Positions 1 through 11,764 are shown, numbered from the stretch's first letter. The stretch is DNA of 64,000 nucleotides from Scytalidium lignicola (GCA_002812745.2 NCSJ02000044.1:62001-126000), one strand, 5' to 3'. A program made the numbers and translations. Notes: generated by a model not told the origin, from the letters alone.

Positions 1-2402
1 AAAATGTAAGAAAAGAATTTATAAGTTCTTTATAATATAAAAATCCTTTTTATTATACATAAAAACTTTAATTTAACTTTTATTTTAATACTTTAATTAA
101 TAATAAAATTTTAATAAGAGTTATATTTATCTAAGAATGATTAATACTTGACTAATAAACGATTTAACAAGTAAGTATAATTTGTATAACGTTTATTCAA
201 GTCTGAATGAGCTCAAATTCGGTGGTTATTAAAGAATTACAAGCAATCTCATCATCGTCGACGTAAAGAAAATTCCTCAAATCTTAAACTATTATGTACA
301 ACTTTAAAAGGCTATCACTTACAGCTTACTCGCCACTTATTATAGTATTAGTATATTATTAAAATTATTTACTTATAAAGTTCNTTTTTAATATTTGTAA
401 TAATCTAGTCAGAAAAGCTTAAATAAATATTAATCTAATATATCTAAAGTATATTTTAAGTATGTTTAGTATTAATATTTTGAAGTTATCTGCTAAGTTG
501 GTAATAAGTACTCTTATCAAGAATATAAAGAATTAGCTTTTTAAAAATATAAAAGATGTTTATAATAATAAAGTAGTTAAAGTTAACGTTGTCTTTAAGG
601 CTAAATCTGAAATGTCTTAATAACTTGTTATAACATTAACAATGAATATAATAAGAAAACTCTTAGCCTCCTCTTCTCTCATTGTTATTCTCTCTTCTTT
701 TATCTTTGAATATTATATAACAAGTTAATAACCACATTTACTCACTCATATATCTTACTATATTAAAAAGAAAGTTATTACTTTACTTTGTTACACACAA
801 TTCAATCTTCTTCATGCAAAATTAAATTAAATCTTAAACTAGCATTAAACTTAATATCACGTTATTTATCCTCTATTACATCATTACTTATTATTTATAT
901 TATTTAAAAGCTATTCTTCTAGAAGCATACACTCACGAGTGAGTCTACAAGATCCTTGAAGCAAGAAATGATTTTTTCTAGTAATATCACTAAGGTTTCC
1001 CCCTTTTGCTTTGCATTCTCATATTGTTCATGTAAAAAATTTTAACCTTATGTTTCAGGAATCGTAGTAGAGAAGGATAGATCTTCTAAATCAAAAATAC
1101 AAATAATTTATATACACTACTAGCGTATGTTATACTCAACATGTTATCAAATTTGTTTCAAATTAATTCAAGTAACATCTTTATAATTATGATTTTCACC
1201 AGCTACCCAAATGTACGCATGAAAATCCACACTGGTAATGCTTTAGTAAATAACCCATGAGACTTGAAAATAAATTTTGCCAGGTCTTTAGTTTCCCCAG
1301 CTAAATTTTTCGGCCAGCCTAAGTCTTCATAATTTTTTTTAAGTTAGCTTTATTACTAAAACGGAGAATTCCTAGTATATGTCCTTTGCTTCTTTTTCCT
1401 TAAGCTATCCATATATAACTTCATACAAAGCGATCATAAATTTATAGATTGCTAATATAACAAAAACTTATAACTTTGCATCATCAACATCGAGGTTGGG
1501 AACTTCACTGTGTGCTCCTCACGTCTCTATAAAAATAAACTCGCATTCTTCTTGCATTCCAAATGCTAAGCAGTAAATATAGACAAGACTTCGCCAACCT
1601 CTTTTGATCACATTCATTTTAACATCACTATAACTAATGACGACCTTTAAGATTCTAAGATTAGAAATGTACAATATTATTACTGCAAAGCCACCTATCA
1701 TTGAAGTAATTTCTGCAATAATTTCCTGGAACTGCTCTCTTGGATGATGGACTGAAACATCGTCATGATTCTTAATACAACTTAACATCCTAAGACCCGC
1801 AACTTTGATAACCGTTTAATTTAAGAATTCGGGAGATCTTGTAATATTGAGTTATACATATTTAAAATTTAAGCCTTAGCCATATGAAGCTCTGTATTGA
1901 AGTGAATTGATGTCTTGTAATAACTTGATACTCTTAATTAGCTAATTGGCTGCTCGATAATGGTATTTATGTTAAAGTATCAATTATTGAGTAGGATTTC
2001 AATTTACAAAATGGTGTTTCCCTTTTTCCAATGATGGGATTAATCGTCAGACTATGGATTATGTTTGTGGCTATGAGATAGAACTTTATAAAAGTATGTA
2101 GTTAATATTACCACAATTAAATGACTCTAGTTACTGCTACTTTAATCAACTGTAAATGAGCTACTTTTAGGAGGTCAGGACTTTTGCAGCTGATACAATT
2201 CTCTCGTTTCCTCAGCGCCTTAAAACACCAGGCTATTAATTAGTCCACAACCTGGTGTCAGGCCTGGGACTAGTCAACGATCGTAGACAGGCTCCTGATC
2301 AGTTTAAGGCCAGAATAGAATGTCATTCTCGTTAAAACTACATATGATAGTAGTAGTTTACAACCAGGCTCAATCCTCAATCCCTATGCTCAGCAAGACA
2401 AA
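1..2402. other. AT-rich decayed DNA, no intact gene
   Basis: Strongly AT-rich sequence with only short chance reading frames. An 89-codon frame at 1519-1788 (minus) has no recognisable motif. A degraded copia integrase fragment (380-650) is listed separately. From about 2160 the base composition rises towards that of the HET gene whose 3' end lies at 2403. Nothing else can be supported. Confidence 0.6.
380..650 (-). mobile_element. Degraded Ty1/copia integrase fragment
   Basis: On the minus strand this stretch resembles the integrase part of the copia elements further right (compare 14990-15190 minus and 20300-20480 plus). Shared blocks include a run ending in taaagttaac and the segment around ttataacattaac. 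It is more diverged than the two nested copies and has no LTR beside it, so it is an older or related-family relic. The match was made by eye. Confidence 0.5.
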
Positions 2403-5039
2403 TTACCCCAAAGTCACAAGCTTTTGGACTGGATCTGCCAAGTCCCAATCCTCAAAGTATATGGAACCCAATCCTACTCTATACGCAATTCCATATCTCC
2501 ACTCAACTAATAGAACATCGTAAAAGTAGGCAGCAACATAGGTGGGATCTCCCATCGACTTCATTTGTGATTTCATCTTCCTCCATTTAGGCATCTCATG
2601 CAGGACACCCTCCCCTGTTAAGGAACAGGTCACTAGATTTGCAGAAATTGTTATGAACTCACACTCCTTGTCTTTTCCTGACCAATTATTGGGTAACTGG
2701 ACTGTCCCAATCCAGTGGTCTGCGGAATCAACAATCTTGAATAAACTGCAAGAGGCAGCATCAATTACAGGCTCAGAATTATTGTCTTCGGACTCGCGGA
2801 CCCTGAAAAAGGCAGATTCTGTCCAGAATTGAAGAACTCCATTGTCTAGCATGTCGTGATAGCTAGGTGATGACTGAACATGCTCTTGTTGGTCAGACAA
2901 GGAGTATTCGGACTTTAGCGCAAATGCATATGAACCGGAGGATTCCTTTAGCAGAATCACCTCGGCTTTTTGGAGTTGTTCAAGTTGGTCTGCCGTCAGG
3001 TCTCTAGTCTTGGCTATAACATTCTCTTGTCCTAACATCTCGAGCTTCTGTGTGGTGTACGCTTTCATCTCTTTGGGATGATGATGATCCAGTTGGACTA
3101 CATTTTGAAGATGCCTTGGCGCTTCACAGGATCGACAATCACGGAAATACCAGGAAGTGACGATAGTTGATCTTGAGGTTGCAAAATCCCTAATCTCATA
3201 CCAAATGCCAGCAGGGCATTCCAATTCAAATAGTTCGGGAAACTGCTTCGGGCCAATCCAACCAAGCCATGACCAAGAGGGGTATGGTACTTTCGTCGCT
3301 GAGCGGCGATAGTGAGCTCCTACTGGCCTCCAAAGCATCATGTATATAAGATACGGTACTGAGGACCCTCCAACCATGTTCGTTAAATCTGGAGAAATCG
3401 AGTTCAATACACCCCATATAGCAGAAAGTATGTCATTTTCGTCTGTGAGGCTCCGAGAAGTGTATTCTTCCACAGTGAATTTCATCGGGCTCCAAGTCAA
3501 CCATATATTTGAACTCTTGGTCCCTTTTTTACCGCTCCGAGTCCGTTCATCATCGGGATCCCCATAAACAGACCTCTTCAACGAAGCTGAATAGTCTGTC
3601 TTTGAATCCGGGCTCTCCATACTTTGGCACCAGATGAAGTGAGAACAATCGTAATATACCTCCTCCTTGGTAAATATTAACATCTTACTCGACAAAATCT
3701 TCTCTTGGAAGCACCAAGCCCTAGAGTTCCACGTGCTTCGACTGAGAGTTGCCTCCAATGGTCGATTTCTCGCCATCAGTGTCAGATCTCCAAATACCTC
3801 AGCATGGATTTGATGTTTTGAATTATCCAGAGGCTCATCTGCACTATTACCTCCAGCTGCAACGAGAGTGAGAGATGCACCCTTATAGATCGTATCCATC
3901 GCAGTTATCTGCGCCATTAAGACTTCCAGATCGTCTTGTATGATGCATATTGCATCCACCCAAAAGTAGCGGAATCCCGCAGCTTTGATCACTTCGATAG
4001 CTTCTCGGATTGTTCTTGGCAAAGGAACTTTAAGTAGACCACCCTCTGCCATTAGTTCATCTCGGTTGGCTTTCGTTGCTCGAAAGGGGTCTTTGAGTTT
4101 GCCCCAAACATAGCTCAGAGCGGCATACGCAACGCCTGCTAGTGCTAGCACAAGATTCATGGTATTGGTATCTATGAGAAGCATTCCAGGAATTTCGACA
4201 AGAAGCGTGGGATCGGGTGAGGTCAAGTCGACATTGTTGCAGTTGCTACAAGATTGGTGCCAAACCAGCAACTTTTGGATATCGAATGTGGGTTCTGGTG
4301 TGCATCCAAGCAATGGAATAGGATCCAACCACCAGCCAGCCTCATGACTGACTTTGAGGTCATACATGGCATCCCCTTGGCTGCTGTGATTGTGCTTGTT
4401 ATTCTTATCTAATGATGGTGGAAAGGGATATTTTGCGGCGCTGTCGCTGTGGACGATGATTTGTGCATCAAAATCTTGTGCTATATTCGCTATAAAGTCG
4501 TTGTCTGTTCGCATATCGTCTTCCCAGCCCAACTTGCAATGCAATCGCGATTTAGAAAAGAGGCTCTTAACCGGGATGGATCTGAGCTCGATCTTCACAT
4601 TTCTCTGCCACAAAAAGCGGACTGAGGCGTGGCGGCGTCTGAGCAAACAACATACTGCTTCGCCTTCTGCAGTGCGATATCCAGGCTGGATTGGATCATG
4701 GAGTGAGTTGTTCACTGCAGACAGAACAAGTCGACAGAATGGACAGTGGGTCTTAGTCACTATCTCATCGTATGTTCCAATCAAAATCCTTTCATCTAAT
4801 TGATCTAACACAGGGCTCATGTCATTGAAAAGCTTAACTAAATCAAGCTTCCGACAGGTATGGCACAATTCATCGTCTCTTTTCTGCCTAATTCCTAATT
4901 TTTTAACTAATTTGTCTGGTACTATAGCAGTTTTGATGTCACTGACTACTGCACCACAGTACTGTTTTGCTGATTGGGTTACCACCTTACCCACCGCACT
5001 GAACACTTCAGTGGCTTCGGCAGCTAGTTCAGAGGCCAT
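2403..5039 (-). CDS. HET-domain (heterokaryon incompatibility) protein, 878 aa
   Basis: Single-exon frame from ATG at 5037-5039 to TAA at 2403-2405. A HET domain (PF06985 type) spans about residues 305-450. Visible blocks are YAALSYVWG (305-313), the Leu-Pro-Arg-Thr-Ile-Arg-Glu-Ala segment (340-347), FWVDAICIIQDD (359-370) and AWCFQEKILSSKML (441-454). Upstream, C60-x2-C63 and C99-x2-C102 form Cys pairs often seen before this domain. The long C-terminal part ends in a putative small domain after about residue 730 that I do not recognise. HET proteins trigger cell death after fusion of incompatible hyphae; the partner here is unknown. Base composition is normal, unlike both flanks, and there are no RIP-type stops, so the gene is probably functional. 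No membrane segment is obvious. Confidence 0.92.
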   Translation of the reverse strand: MASELAAEATEVFSAVGKVVTQSAKQYCGAVVSDIKTAIVPDKLVKKLGIRQKRDDELCHTCRKLDLVKLFNDMSPVLDQLDERILIGTYDEIVTKTHCPFCRLVLSAVNNSLHDPIQPGYRTAEGEAVCCLLRRRHASVRFLWQRNVKIELRSIPVKSLFSKSRLHCKLGWEDDMRTDNDFIANIAQDFDAQIIVHSDSAAKYPFPPSLDKNNKHNHSSQGDAMYDLKVSHEAGWWLDPIPLLGCTPEPTFDIQKLLVWHQSCSNCNNVDLTSPDPTLLVEIPGMLLIDTNTMNLVLALAGVAYAALSYVWGKLKDPFRATKANRDELMAEGGLLKVPLPRTIREAIEVIKAAGFRYFWVDAICIIQDDLEVLMAQITAMDTIYKGASLTLVAAGGNSADEPLDNSKHQIHAEVFGDLTLMARNRPLEATLSRSTWNSRAWCFQEKILSSKMLIFTKEEVYYDCSHFIWCQSMESPDSKTDYSASLKRSVYGDPDDERTRSGKKGTKSSNIWLTWSPMKFTVEEYTSRSLTDENDILSAIWGVLNSISPDLTNMVGGSSVPYLIYMMLWRPVGAHYRRSATKVPYPSWSWLGWIGPKQFPELFELECPAGIWYEIRDFATSRSTIVTSWYFRDCRSCEAPRHLQNVVQLDHHHPKEMKAYTTQKLEMLGQENVIAKTRDLTADQLEQLQKAEVILLKESSGSYAFALKSEYSLSDQQEHVQSSPSYHDMLDNGVLQFWTESAFFRVRESEDNNSEPVIDAASCSLFKIVDSADHWIGTVQLPNNWSGKDKECEFITISANLVTCSLTGEGVLHEMPKWRKMKSQMKSMGDPTYVAAYFYDVLLVEWRYGIAYRVGLGSIYFEDWDLADPVQKLVTLG

Positions 5040-7698
5040 GTTGAAGCGCTTCAGGTGTTCGATTTACCTTGAGATAATTGTGTTGAATGCGACTTTCCTA
5101 TCAGGGCAAGTTTAAATCTTGAGAATGGATAAACAGGACGTAGTGAGAAAGCGGGTCATGGCCTTACCCCACACGGTCTAATAAGTAGAGCTCCGTGCCC
5201 AACGGACCGAACCTTCGAAGTGTTCGCAGACTCTAGCTATTCCTAGATGGGATGGTAGTATCTATATATATGATTAAAGTACATTTTTAACAATAAGTGG
5301 GGTCATAATCCTAGATTATCTACGTACAGGTATCATCCTTATGCGCAGCCTCGTACTGGAAGTGTGGGCTTGGGGATGAAGACAATATATAAAGATAGTC
5401 AAGAGAAGTTACATTCTATAATCTGTTTTATTATCACCTAACCAAACGGTTAAGTTACATGCAATTAGTTATCAATACATACATTCTAGTTATACAGGTG
5501 CGAGAATGGAAATCTATTAATGAAAAATCTCACCAGCCTAGGCAACCACAATGCTGAGTTGTCGATAGTTGATAGGCAACGGAAACGACAGGTTCGGCCC
5601 GACGTCCCTCTTTGAGCGCCTTCTGGATCAGGTGTTTGGCTCAAATCCTTGGCAAAATCGCAGCTCCAAATGCTCGGATTGCCAAGTCAGCTTAGAAGGA
5701 CAAATCCAGGGAGTTAAGCACTTGATTAAGAAGGGCAAGTTTATTGATTGAACGCATTGTACGAGAGGCGAGTTGGTCAATGATATTATATTCTAATTCA
5801 ATCTATATACGTCTAGTATCACGTCATGTTGCTAGTATGTCTATATAACTTTTCTAAAGCATAACTTAATTATAACTTTTAGAATTCCCTTAAATTAATA
5901 TAACACTAGGCTAGCATACAGGGATAGATGTAATTGTTGGTTATAAAAAGCCGGTTAAAGTAACTGTGGCAAAAGATTGAAGCTCTTTATTCGGATGACC
6001 GGTAATAGAGCAATAATGTAATAACNTTTTTATTTTATACTTGATAAGTGTGTATTAGGAGAAAACTCTTCTGAATTAATGCTCTTCAAGTTATTTATAA
6101 ACTGCTTATAATATTACCATAACAACTGTACAAACCTTAGTCCTAGTAACTGTCATTATAACTGTAATAGACTACATCTTATGCTTAGTATTATAAATAT
6201 TAGTAAGCACTATAATAAACTTTATACTCGAATTAAGCAAATCTAGTCTGTAAGAGTAAGTTAATAATACAAAAACAATTTTAAGTTACTTACATAAATA
6301 AGTTGTTTAACAGTTACTTACTCTGATTATACATCCTTGCCCAAAGATAACTTATACCCAAAATGCTAATAAAACAAGCAAATCCGGCAAAGTATACAAG
6401 TAGTACATTCTGGATAGTATCTTGGACAAATTCCTTAAGCTCGCCGGTTAACTTATATGATTGTAAAGCAAAGCCGAATATTACCAGAAATATAACAAAG
6501 GTTATTAGTAAAAGCCTGATGAAAAGAAATGCTAAAATGCAATGAATAGTATGAGGCTTACTACTAGCCTTTATACTTAAACGCTTACAAACTAATTAAA
6601 ACAGACAAGAAAATATGTTTAATATAGTTTTTGTTGAATTTTTAAGTAGAAACTACACTTATATATCTGAAATTTACACTTGAATAAAGCAGAAGAATCA
6701 AAATATCGATCTTCTGTTGTAATTGCTACCTTAGCCATTACTGTAGCCGCTGTAACCGCTAGCACACTTCTCTTTCCTATAAAAAGGCAGTAATATCTTA
6801 GAAGCATAACAATTTTCAAAAACTCCTCATCATATCCATACTATCTCTTCTTTTAACGCATGTTTAATGACCTATCCCTCCGAGCTTGTTATTATAACAA
6901 GCTATAACATCATAAACTTTCATTACTCTCCAGTCTTAGTTGCCATGAGCAAAGAATGTTTAAAAGTAGACAACAGATAATCTTCAGCAAATGTTCATTA
7001 TATCAAAATCGCTCCGAATGCTAAATTAACCAGCGAAGCACACACATGCTAAGTAGTTATAAAGTCTGGTACAAATTGTTATCAAGCATGTTACCCGGTA
7101 CAAGAAACCAAAGAAACAGCAGTGCCGAAGAGAATACACCACATAATAACAAGAAACATGTTGAAAACTTCTAAAACCTCTCCTTAAAATGCAAAATTTA
7201 TAAGAACAATGCTACTTCATAACTTTAACTTTAAACGATTATGCTTTTTGCTACAAGAGATTTATTATTTATTTAGTTAATATAAGGTATACTTAAATCC
7301 TCCGGCCACTTACTTAAATCCTCCGGATTACACCGATACCGGACACAACCTCAAGCATTCTATTATCTCACTTGTACATACAAATTAGTATGGTAACCAT
7401 ATATTACACGATATAATCAACTCTATTCTATTAAAGTCAAAACCTATAATAATATTTTAATATAATCTTAGATTTCTTAAACTATATCTTAAACTTCTAA
7501 AATTTACATTAACTTATCAGCTAATTTAATTGTCTTTTCTATAAAGTCTATATAATATATTAATGAAATTTCATGTTAATATCCTTACTTTTATATTATC
7601 TTAAGTCTATATGTATTTTTACTTATTTCTTGAATTTATTATAAACTAACTTTTATAATTATATACTTAAATTATATAATATATATCTTTCTTTTTCA
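5040..7698. other. Mixed-composition intergenic DNA, then AT-rich decay
   Basis: 5040-5400 is the promoter side of the HET gene and has normal composition. 5540-5760 is another GC-richer patch containing a 60-codon frame (5569-5751, plus) with no recognisable domain; it may be a gene relic. From 5800 to 7690 the DNA becomes AT-rich with scattered short frames only. I see no promoter element, RNA gene or repeat that can be defended. Confidence 0.5.
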
Positions 7699-8385
7699 GT
7701 TAATTCTCTTAAAGTTAGAGCTTTTAAAGCTCCTGAAGTCCTGTATGTCCAATATGCCGAGAATATACGCAAATCACAACCCAAGTTCCTTGAAGACAGG
7801 TGGAATTCTGTTCTGACCCCTTTGCTGCCGGATGGGGGGCGAGGTGCCGTTCGCAACCGTGCTTGGTCATCGATGTCTCCAGAGGTTCAGGAGAAAGCAA
7901 TGGCCTATTGCCTTGGGTTATTTATCTACTGCGTCTTTGAAGAGCAGAGTAACCTGCGCAAGGATAAAACAAATTGCTTCACTTACGACCCAGAAGTAGA
8001 GTTTCCTACCTTTCGACGTACACCGCAGCAGATACAAATAATAATTAAGCAGTGTACCGCTGTGGACATACAGCACTTAGGGTTTGATCATACGGAGTTG
8101 GCTATACGATGCAAGGAGCCGATGCCTACAACGAGACCTGTCACAAGAGTAGGCGGACTGCTCTACCCAGATGGCATGCCATCCGTTGAGAGAGATACGG
8201 CAGGCACAGCTTGTGAAGTCCTTGACGGGGCATTTACGTGGTGGGAGAATGAGCTGAAAATCGCCCAGGAATTTTTGAGTCACGGTAAGAAGCTTATATC
8301 GGACATAGGCAGGAGTAGGCCTGCACTGGAACAGGTATTAGACAAACTGATTATGGTAGAAGAATCTTTCTCTTATGATTCTTAG
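7699..8385 (+). pseudogene. 3' fragment of a fungal kinase-like protein gene
   Basis: An open frame runs from 7699 to TAG at 8383-8385 (228 codons) without an ATG where one is needed. It is preceded directly by ttctttttcag (7688-7698), a convincing 3' splice site, so this looks like the last exon of a longer gene. The encoded piece starts near FKAPEVLYVQYAENI and continues through LLPDGGRGAVR and YCLGLFIYCVFEEQSN. From memory this resembles the C-terminal tail of a family of fungal protein-kinase-like proteins, a match I cannot test here. The upstream exons should lie in 6-7.6 kb, but that DNA is AT-saturated and shows no kinase motif, so the gene is probably 5'-truncated or decayed. It converges with the amidase gene, leaving a gap of 104 bp. 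Confidence 0.5.
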
Positions 8386-8489
8386 TATTATGAATATTCA
8401 ATCTGGTATCCCCGCATAGCTTCCAATCGCTGTATCTCTTAAGATTCTCAAACCACCAAGAATACCTTATCTTACTTATGCCAAGTCCT

Positions 8490-10245
8490 CTACAATTTGC
8501 TCTTTTGATTGTACTTCTCTAGCGCGTCGACGACGATCTGAGCCGTTTCAAGTAGATTCTCCTCATTCAACCTGGTTCCAATTAGCTGAACGCCTGCGGG
8601 CGAACCATGATAAGCCCTTGGATCATCTGCTTGCAGTTAGAAAAATAGATTTCGTGAACATGCAGCAGTATCGACGTACAAGCATCCATGTTCATTTTAT
8701 CAGTCTCAGTGAGTGCTTTGAAGTCTTCATCTACTGTATCTACCTCCTGGTCGGCTACGGTAACTGGAATCACGACGGACGAGTAGTCTAATACGTTGAC
8801 AGAACTAGAATATGCTACTCTCAGTAAGCACAGGAAACACATTGAGTAGGAAGATATCACACATGCCTGAGTAGTAAAATTTGGCCGGTAAAACTCCCGC
8901 ATACGGACTGACTGGTTGAATCACTGCCTCTACGGGGCGGCCTGCAGATAATTAGCTGACGTAGATCCCACTGGCTAGATTTCTTATGATATTCTACCAC
9001 TTCTTGTCTTACTAGCAGAAGACATCCAGTAATTCTGATAACTGTAACGGTATTCCTTCATATGCACGACAATATTCTCGTATTCGAGTAGCGGAATTAG
9101 CGGCTTCACTGCGCCCCCTGGGAACAGTGGTGCTATTTCGGGAACAGGAGGTTCACCTGAAAGTTGAAGTGCCTCCCAAACATCAGGACAGCCATCGCCT
9201 CTGGCAATGGGACCCTAGAGTCACAAGGATCAGGTACTTACAAACATAGATGTTCGGATACAAACACTTACGTGTATCGCGATGGAATTATTATTGGATG
9301 GTGGGTTCCAATCAAGCAGCTGTAATCACATGAGTAATTCGTAGGATGTAAAGATGGGCCGCCAGCAACTCACCTCGTAACCGGCTTCCTGTAATGCTCG
9401 ATAAATAGTCTCGAGGGCACGGCTCACCGGCGGATGTGGATGTACGTTGCCATCATGCCTCATAAAACCAAAGGCCGGGCGCTTATCTCTTTCACTCGAA
9501 GGATCTCTCCACGGGATTGGAACAACATATGGATCCTGTATCCATGGTTTAGTGGACAGCAAAGACTTGAAGACGAGGCGCAATGTCGCAATGGAGTGAC
9601 CCATGATGCCGACCGCGGTGGGCATGACCTGTTGCCCAGGCGCCTGTGAAGTTAATGATCAGTCACTAAAACATGTAAACATAACACAGAGAAAGATGAC
9701 ATACTGTGTTTGCAACATCTCTCATAGATAGGTGACCAGGTGAAGGCTTCAGACTGAATATGCCATTGTAGGAAGCTGGCATCGAGACTGAGCCACCGAT
9801 ATCAGTACCAAAACCAAAGGCACTCCCTCTCAGAGCTTGCATCACGGCTTCACCTAACTTAAAGTCAGCATCTATCATCGACTCATACTAATGGAAGTGC
9901 TAACCTCCAGATGAACCACCAGCTGAAACTTTTTGATTATGAGGGTTCCACTGATATCCTACAATGTGATTATTGGTCTCGGGCGACTTGATTGAATCAG
10001 CACGTTCATATCTCACTAAAAGTCCGCAGAAAGCTTACCCATAAACTCATGACAAGTGACGTCTAATTAAGATTAGCGGAGAAAATATAGGATGAATCAT
10101 TGAGCAATACCTTGCCAATTGGAATGGCTCCAAGGCTATGGAGCTCCTTGATGAGTTCGCTTTCCACCTTCATGTCTTTCCCGGTTCCTTTCTTGCCTTC
10201 GAAGCTGCCTATCCAACTAACCCTTGTCGGAGATATCGTTCGGAG
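8490..10245 (-). pseudogene. Amidase (amidase-signature family), 5'-truncated, ten exons
   Basis: Minus-strand exons: 10111-10245 (upstream limit uncertain), 10039-10062, 9905-9986, 9705-9853, 9374-9643, 9272-9319, 8998-9214, 8867-8941, 8680-8814 and 8490-8626; stop at 8490-8492. All junctions keep frame and give about 423 residues. The amidase-signature core is clear: SAGGSSGGEAV with the conserved Ser cluster, then GFGTDIGGSVSMPASYNG holding the catalytic Ser. GIMGHSIATLRLV, the LQLSGEPPVPEI block and DYSSVVIPVTVAD follow. Relatives are about 550 residues long. What is missing is the N-terminal third, including the stretch with the catalytic Lys of the Ser-cisSer-Lys triad. No minus-strand frame upstream of 10270 supplies it. 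Inference: the enzyme, which would hydrolyse amides in the cytosol, is dead. Odd points: a 24-nt exon and a GC-AG intron (8815-8866). Confidence 0.85.
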
Positions 10246-11648
10246 TGACTTGTTAACACTCTTTGCACGTTGAGGATTCTACCTATCATGGCCACGTGAA
10301 TGCCACAAATCAGTGCCAGCCCTACTTCTTCATCGGTTCAGTGCCAAAATCCTCTGCTGATAAAGACAGTTCCAGTGCAAAGATCCGAACTGATCAGCTA
10401 AATGAGTGGACAAAAATGTAGCAACAGTATTACGGCAGCGATGTGCTCCTTTCGCGCCCCCAATACTGTCGTTACATTTCCTTAACCGATGAAGCTGGGG
10501 ATTTGATGACGATTGAACCGATGAAGATGTTTGCGAACCGATGAAGATATTCGCGACACGCTTGGTGGCTCTGATATGGTTGAAGATGGATATAAATATC
10601 CGTGATTTCGTAAAAAATCAAGATGCACAGCAGACAAATTGCAATACACAGCGTTTGGATGGCACGTTGAGCAAAATTAATGACTACTGTATCATTGTCC
10701 AAATATCTGCGACTCTATCGACTTCGGACGCTGGCGGATATCATCCGATTCATCATGACGGCAGCACAGAATGCAAACACCCAGAGCTGGTCTTATACCG
10801 CTCTCATAAGCGCCAATGGTATGTACATGGCTAAAAGGCCTCTGCCACATTGCCCACATTATATCGTGGAATCCGAGTTCACTTACAATTTCCAGGCTCC
10901 TTTAAGCCTGGTGAATTTATGTCAACCAAGTGGACCCCTTCAGCCGGGTTGGACTACCCTAGTTCTTGCAAGACCAATCCATCAAACAGTTCTGAATCAA
11001 AATACGGAAATGAATATACAACCACTTTGAACTTGGCTGGGAATTCGGACCGGAGTGTCCCTTTGGCCACCTTCAGGAAGCAACGAACTGATGCGGAATA
11101 GAAGTGTGCCCGAACGCACAGTGTATTATTAAATAAGGTTTATAAAATAGTGATATTCATTGTACTCATAGCAGTTGAAATTATACAATTTTGATTTGTT
11201 CAGAACCAGCTTCCACCTGATGTGCCGTGTAAAAAGTTCACCCCGTCTTTGAAGAGCACTTAGTCTTTATAAATCTAGTTGGGAGCGTGGTTGCGTTCAC
11301 CCTGACCCAATGCAATGTGGTACGAGGCATTTTACTTATATGCTAATCGATATCGAACAAGAAATTGCTGAAATATGAGGCCTGGATCTGGTTTCCGAGC
11401 AAGTGGTCGTTCAGTCAGCCGTAAGTGCTCGAAGTGTTTCCAGCACATCTTCATTTCTAAACTGGACCTAAGGATATCAATGGTCATAGCATTATATTTG
11501 ATATTCAACTTTGACATGAAACTAGCAAACCAAAGGGATACCGGCAAGCCCAGCATGTGCCCAGTAGATATTATCGTCATCCTGCAGTCGTGGATTCTGA
11601 GTTTTAAAAGGTCCGAGTTTGATAGTACCCTCTTCACTAGCAATAAAG
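10246..11648. other. Amidase breakpoint region and unidentified frames
   Basis: This stretch holds the point where the amidase coding match ends, then a cluster of 12-bp GAACCGATGAAG-type repeats (10328-10546), then normal-composition DNA with overlapping plus-strand frames at 10541-10834, 10680-11030 and 10850-11101. None of these frames shows a family I recognise, and they may be parts of a spliced or decayed gene. The opposing frames at 11332-11680 look like chance. Confidence 0.4.
10328..10546. repeat. Dispersed 12-bp repeats GAACCGATGAAG
   Basis: Exact copies at 10515-10526 and 10535-10546 (plus), an 11/12 copy at 10483-10494 (plus), and an exact inverted copy at 10328-10339. They lie just beyond the amidase breakpoint. 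The role is unknown; they could be a protein-binding cluster or leftovers of a rearrangement. Confidence 0.6.
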
Positions 11649-11764
11649 TTAGGGTTGAGCTAAATCCCTGCATGAGTTAACTAAATCCACACCAAATTAC
11701 CCACTCCAATCTTTTCACGGTGTGGGTTTAGCTAACTCTGGCGGAGATTTAGTTCAACCCTAAA
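11649..11764. repeat. Inverted-repeat (foldback) element with TTAGGGTT ends
   Basis: The left arm 11649-11693 begins TTAGGGTTGAGCTAAATC and ends in CCACACC. The right arm 11719-11764 is its imperfect reverse complement, ending in AACCCTAA. The loop is about 25 bp. Most arm differences are C/T or G/A. This is the structure of a small foldback or MITE-like element. No clear target duplication is visible at its edges. Confidence 0.7.

Noticed and set aside
5569..5751. 60-codon frame in a GC-richer patch as a small gene
   Set aside because: No recognisable motif on either strand and no flanking gene structure; may be a relic, but not supported.
10680..11101. Overlapping plus-strand frames as the missing amidase 5' exons
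   Set aside because: Wrong strand, and the sequences contain no amidase motif.
11649..11764. TTAGGGTT ends as an interstitial telomere
   Set aside because: Only one and a half repeat units at each end, in inverted orientation, and the rest of the arm is unrelated to telomeric repeat.
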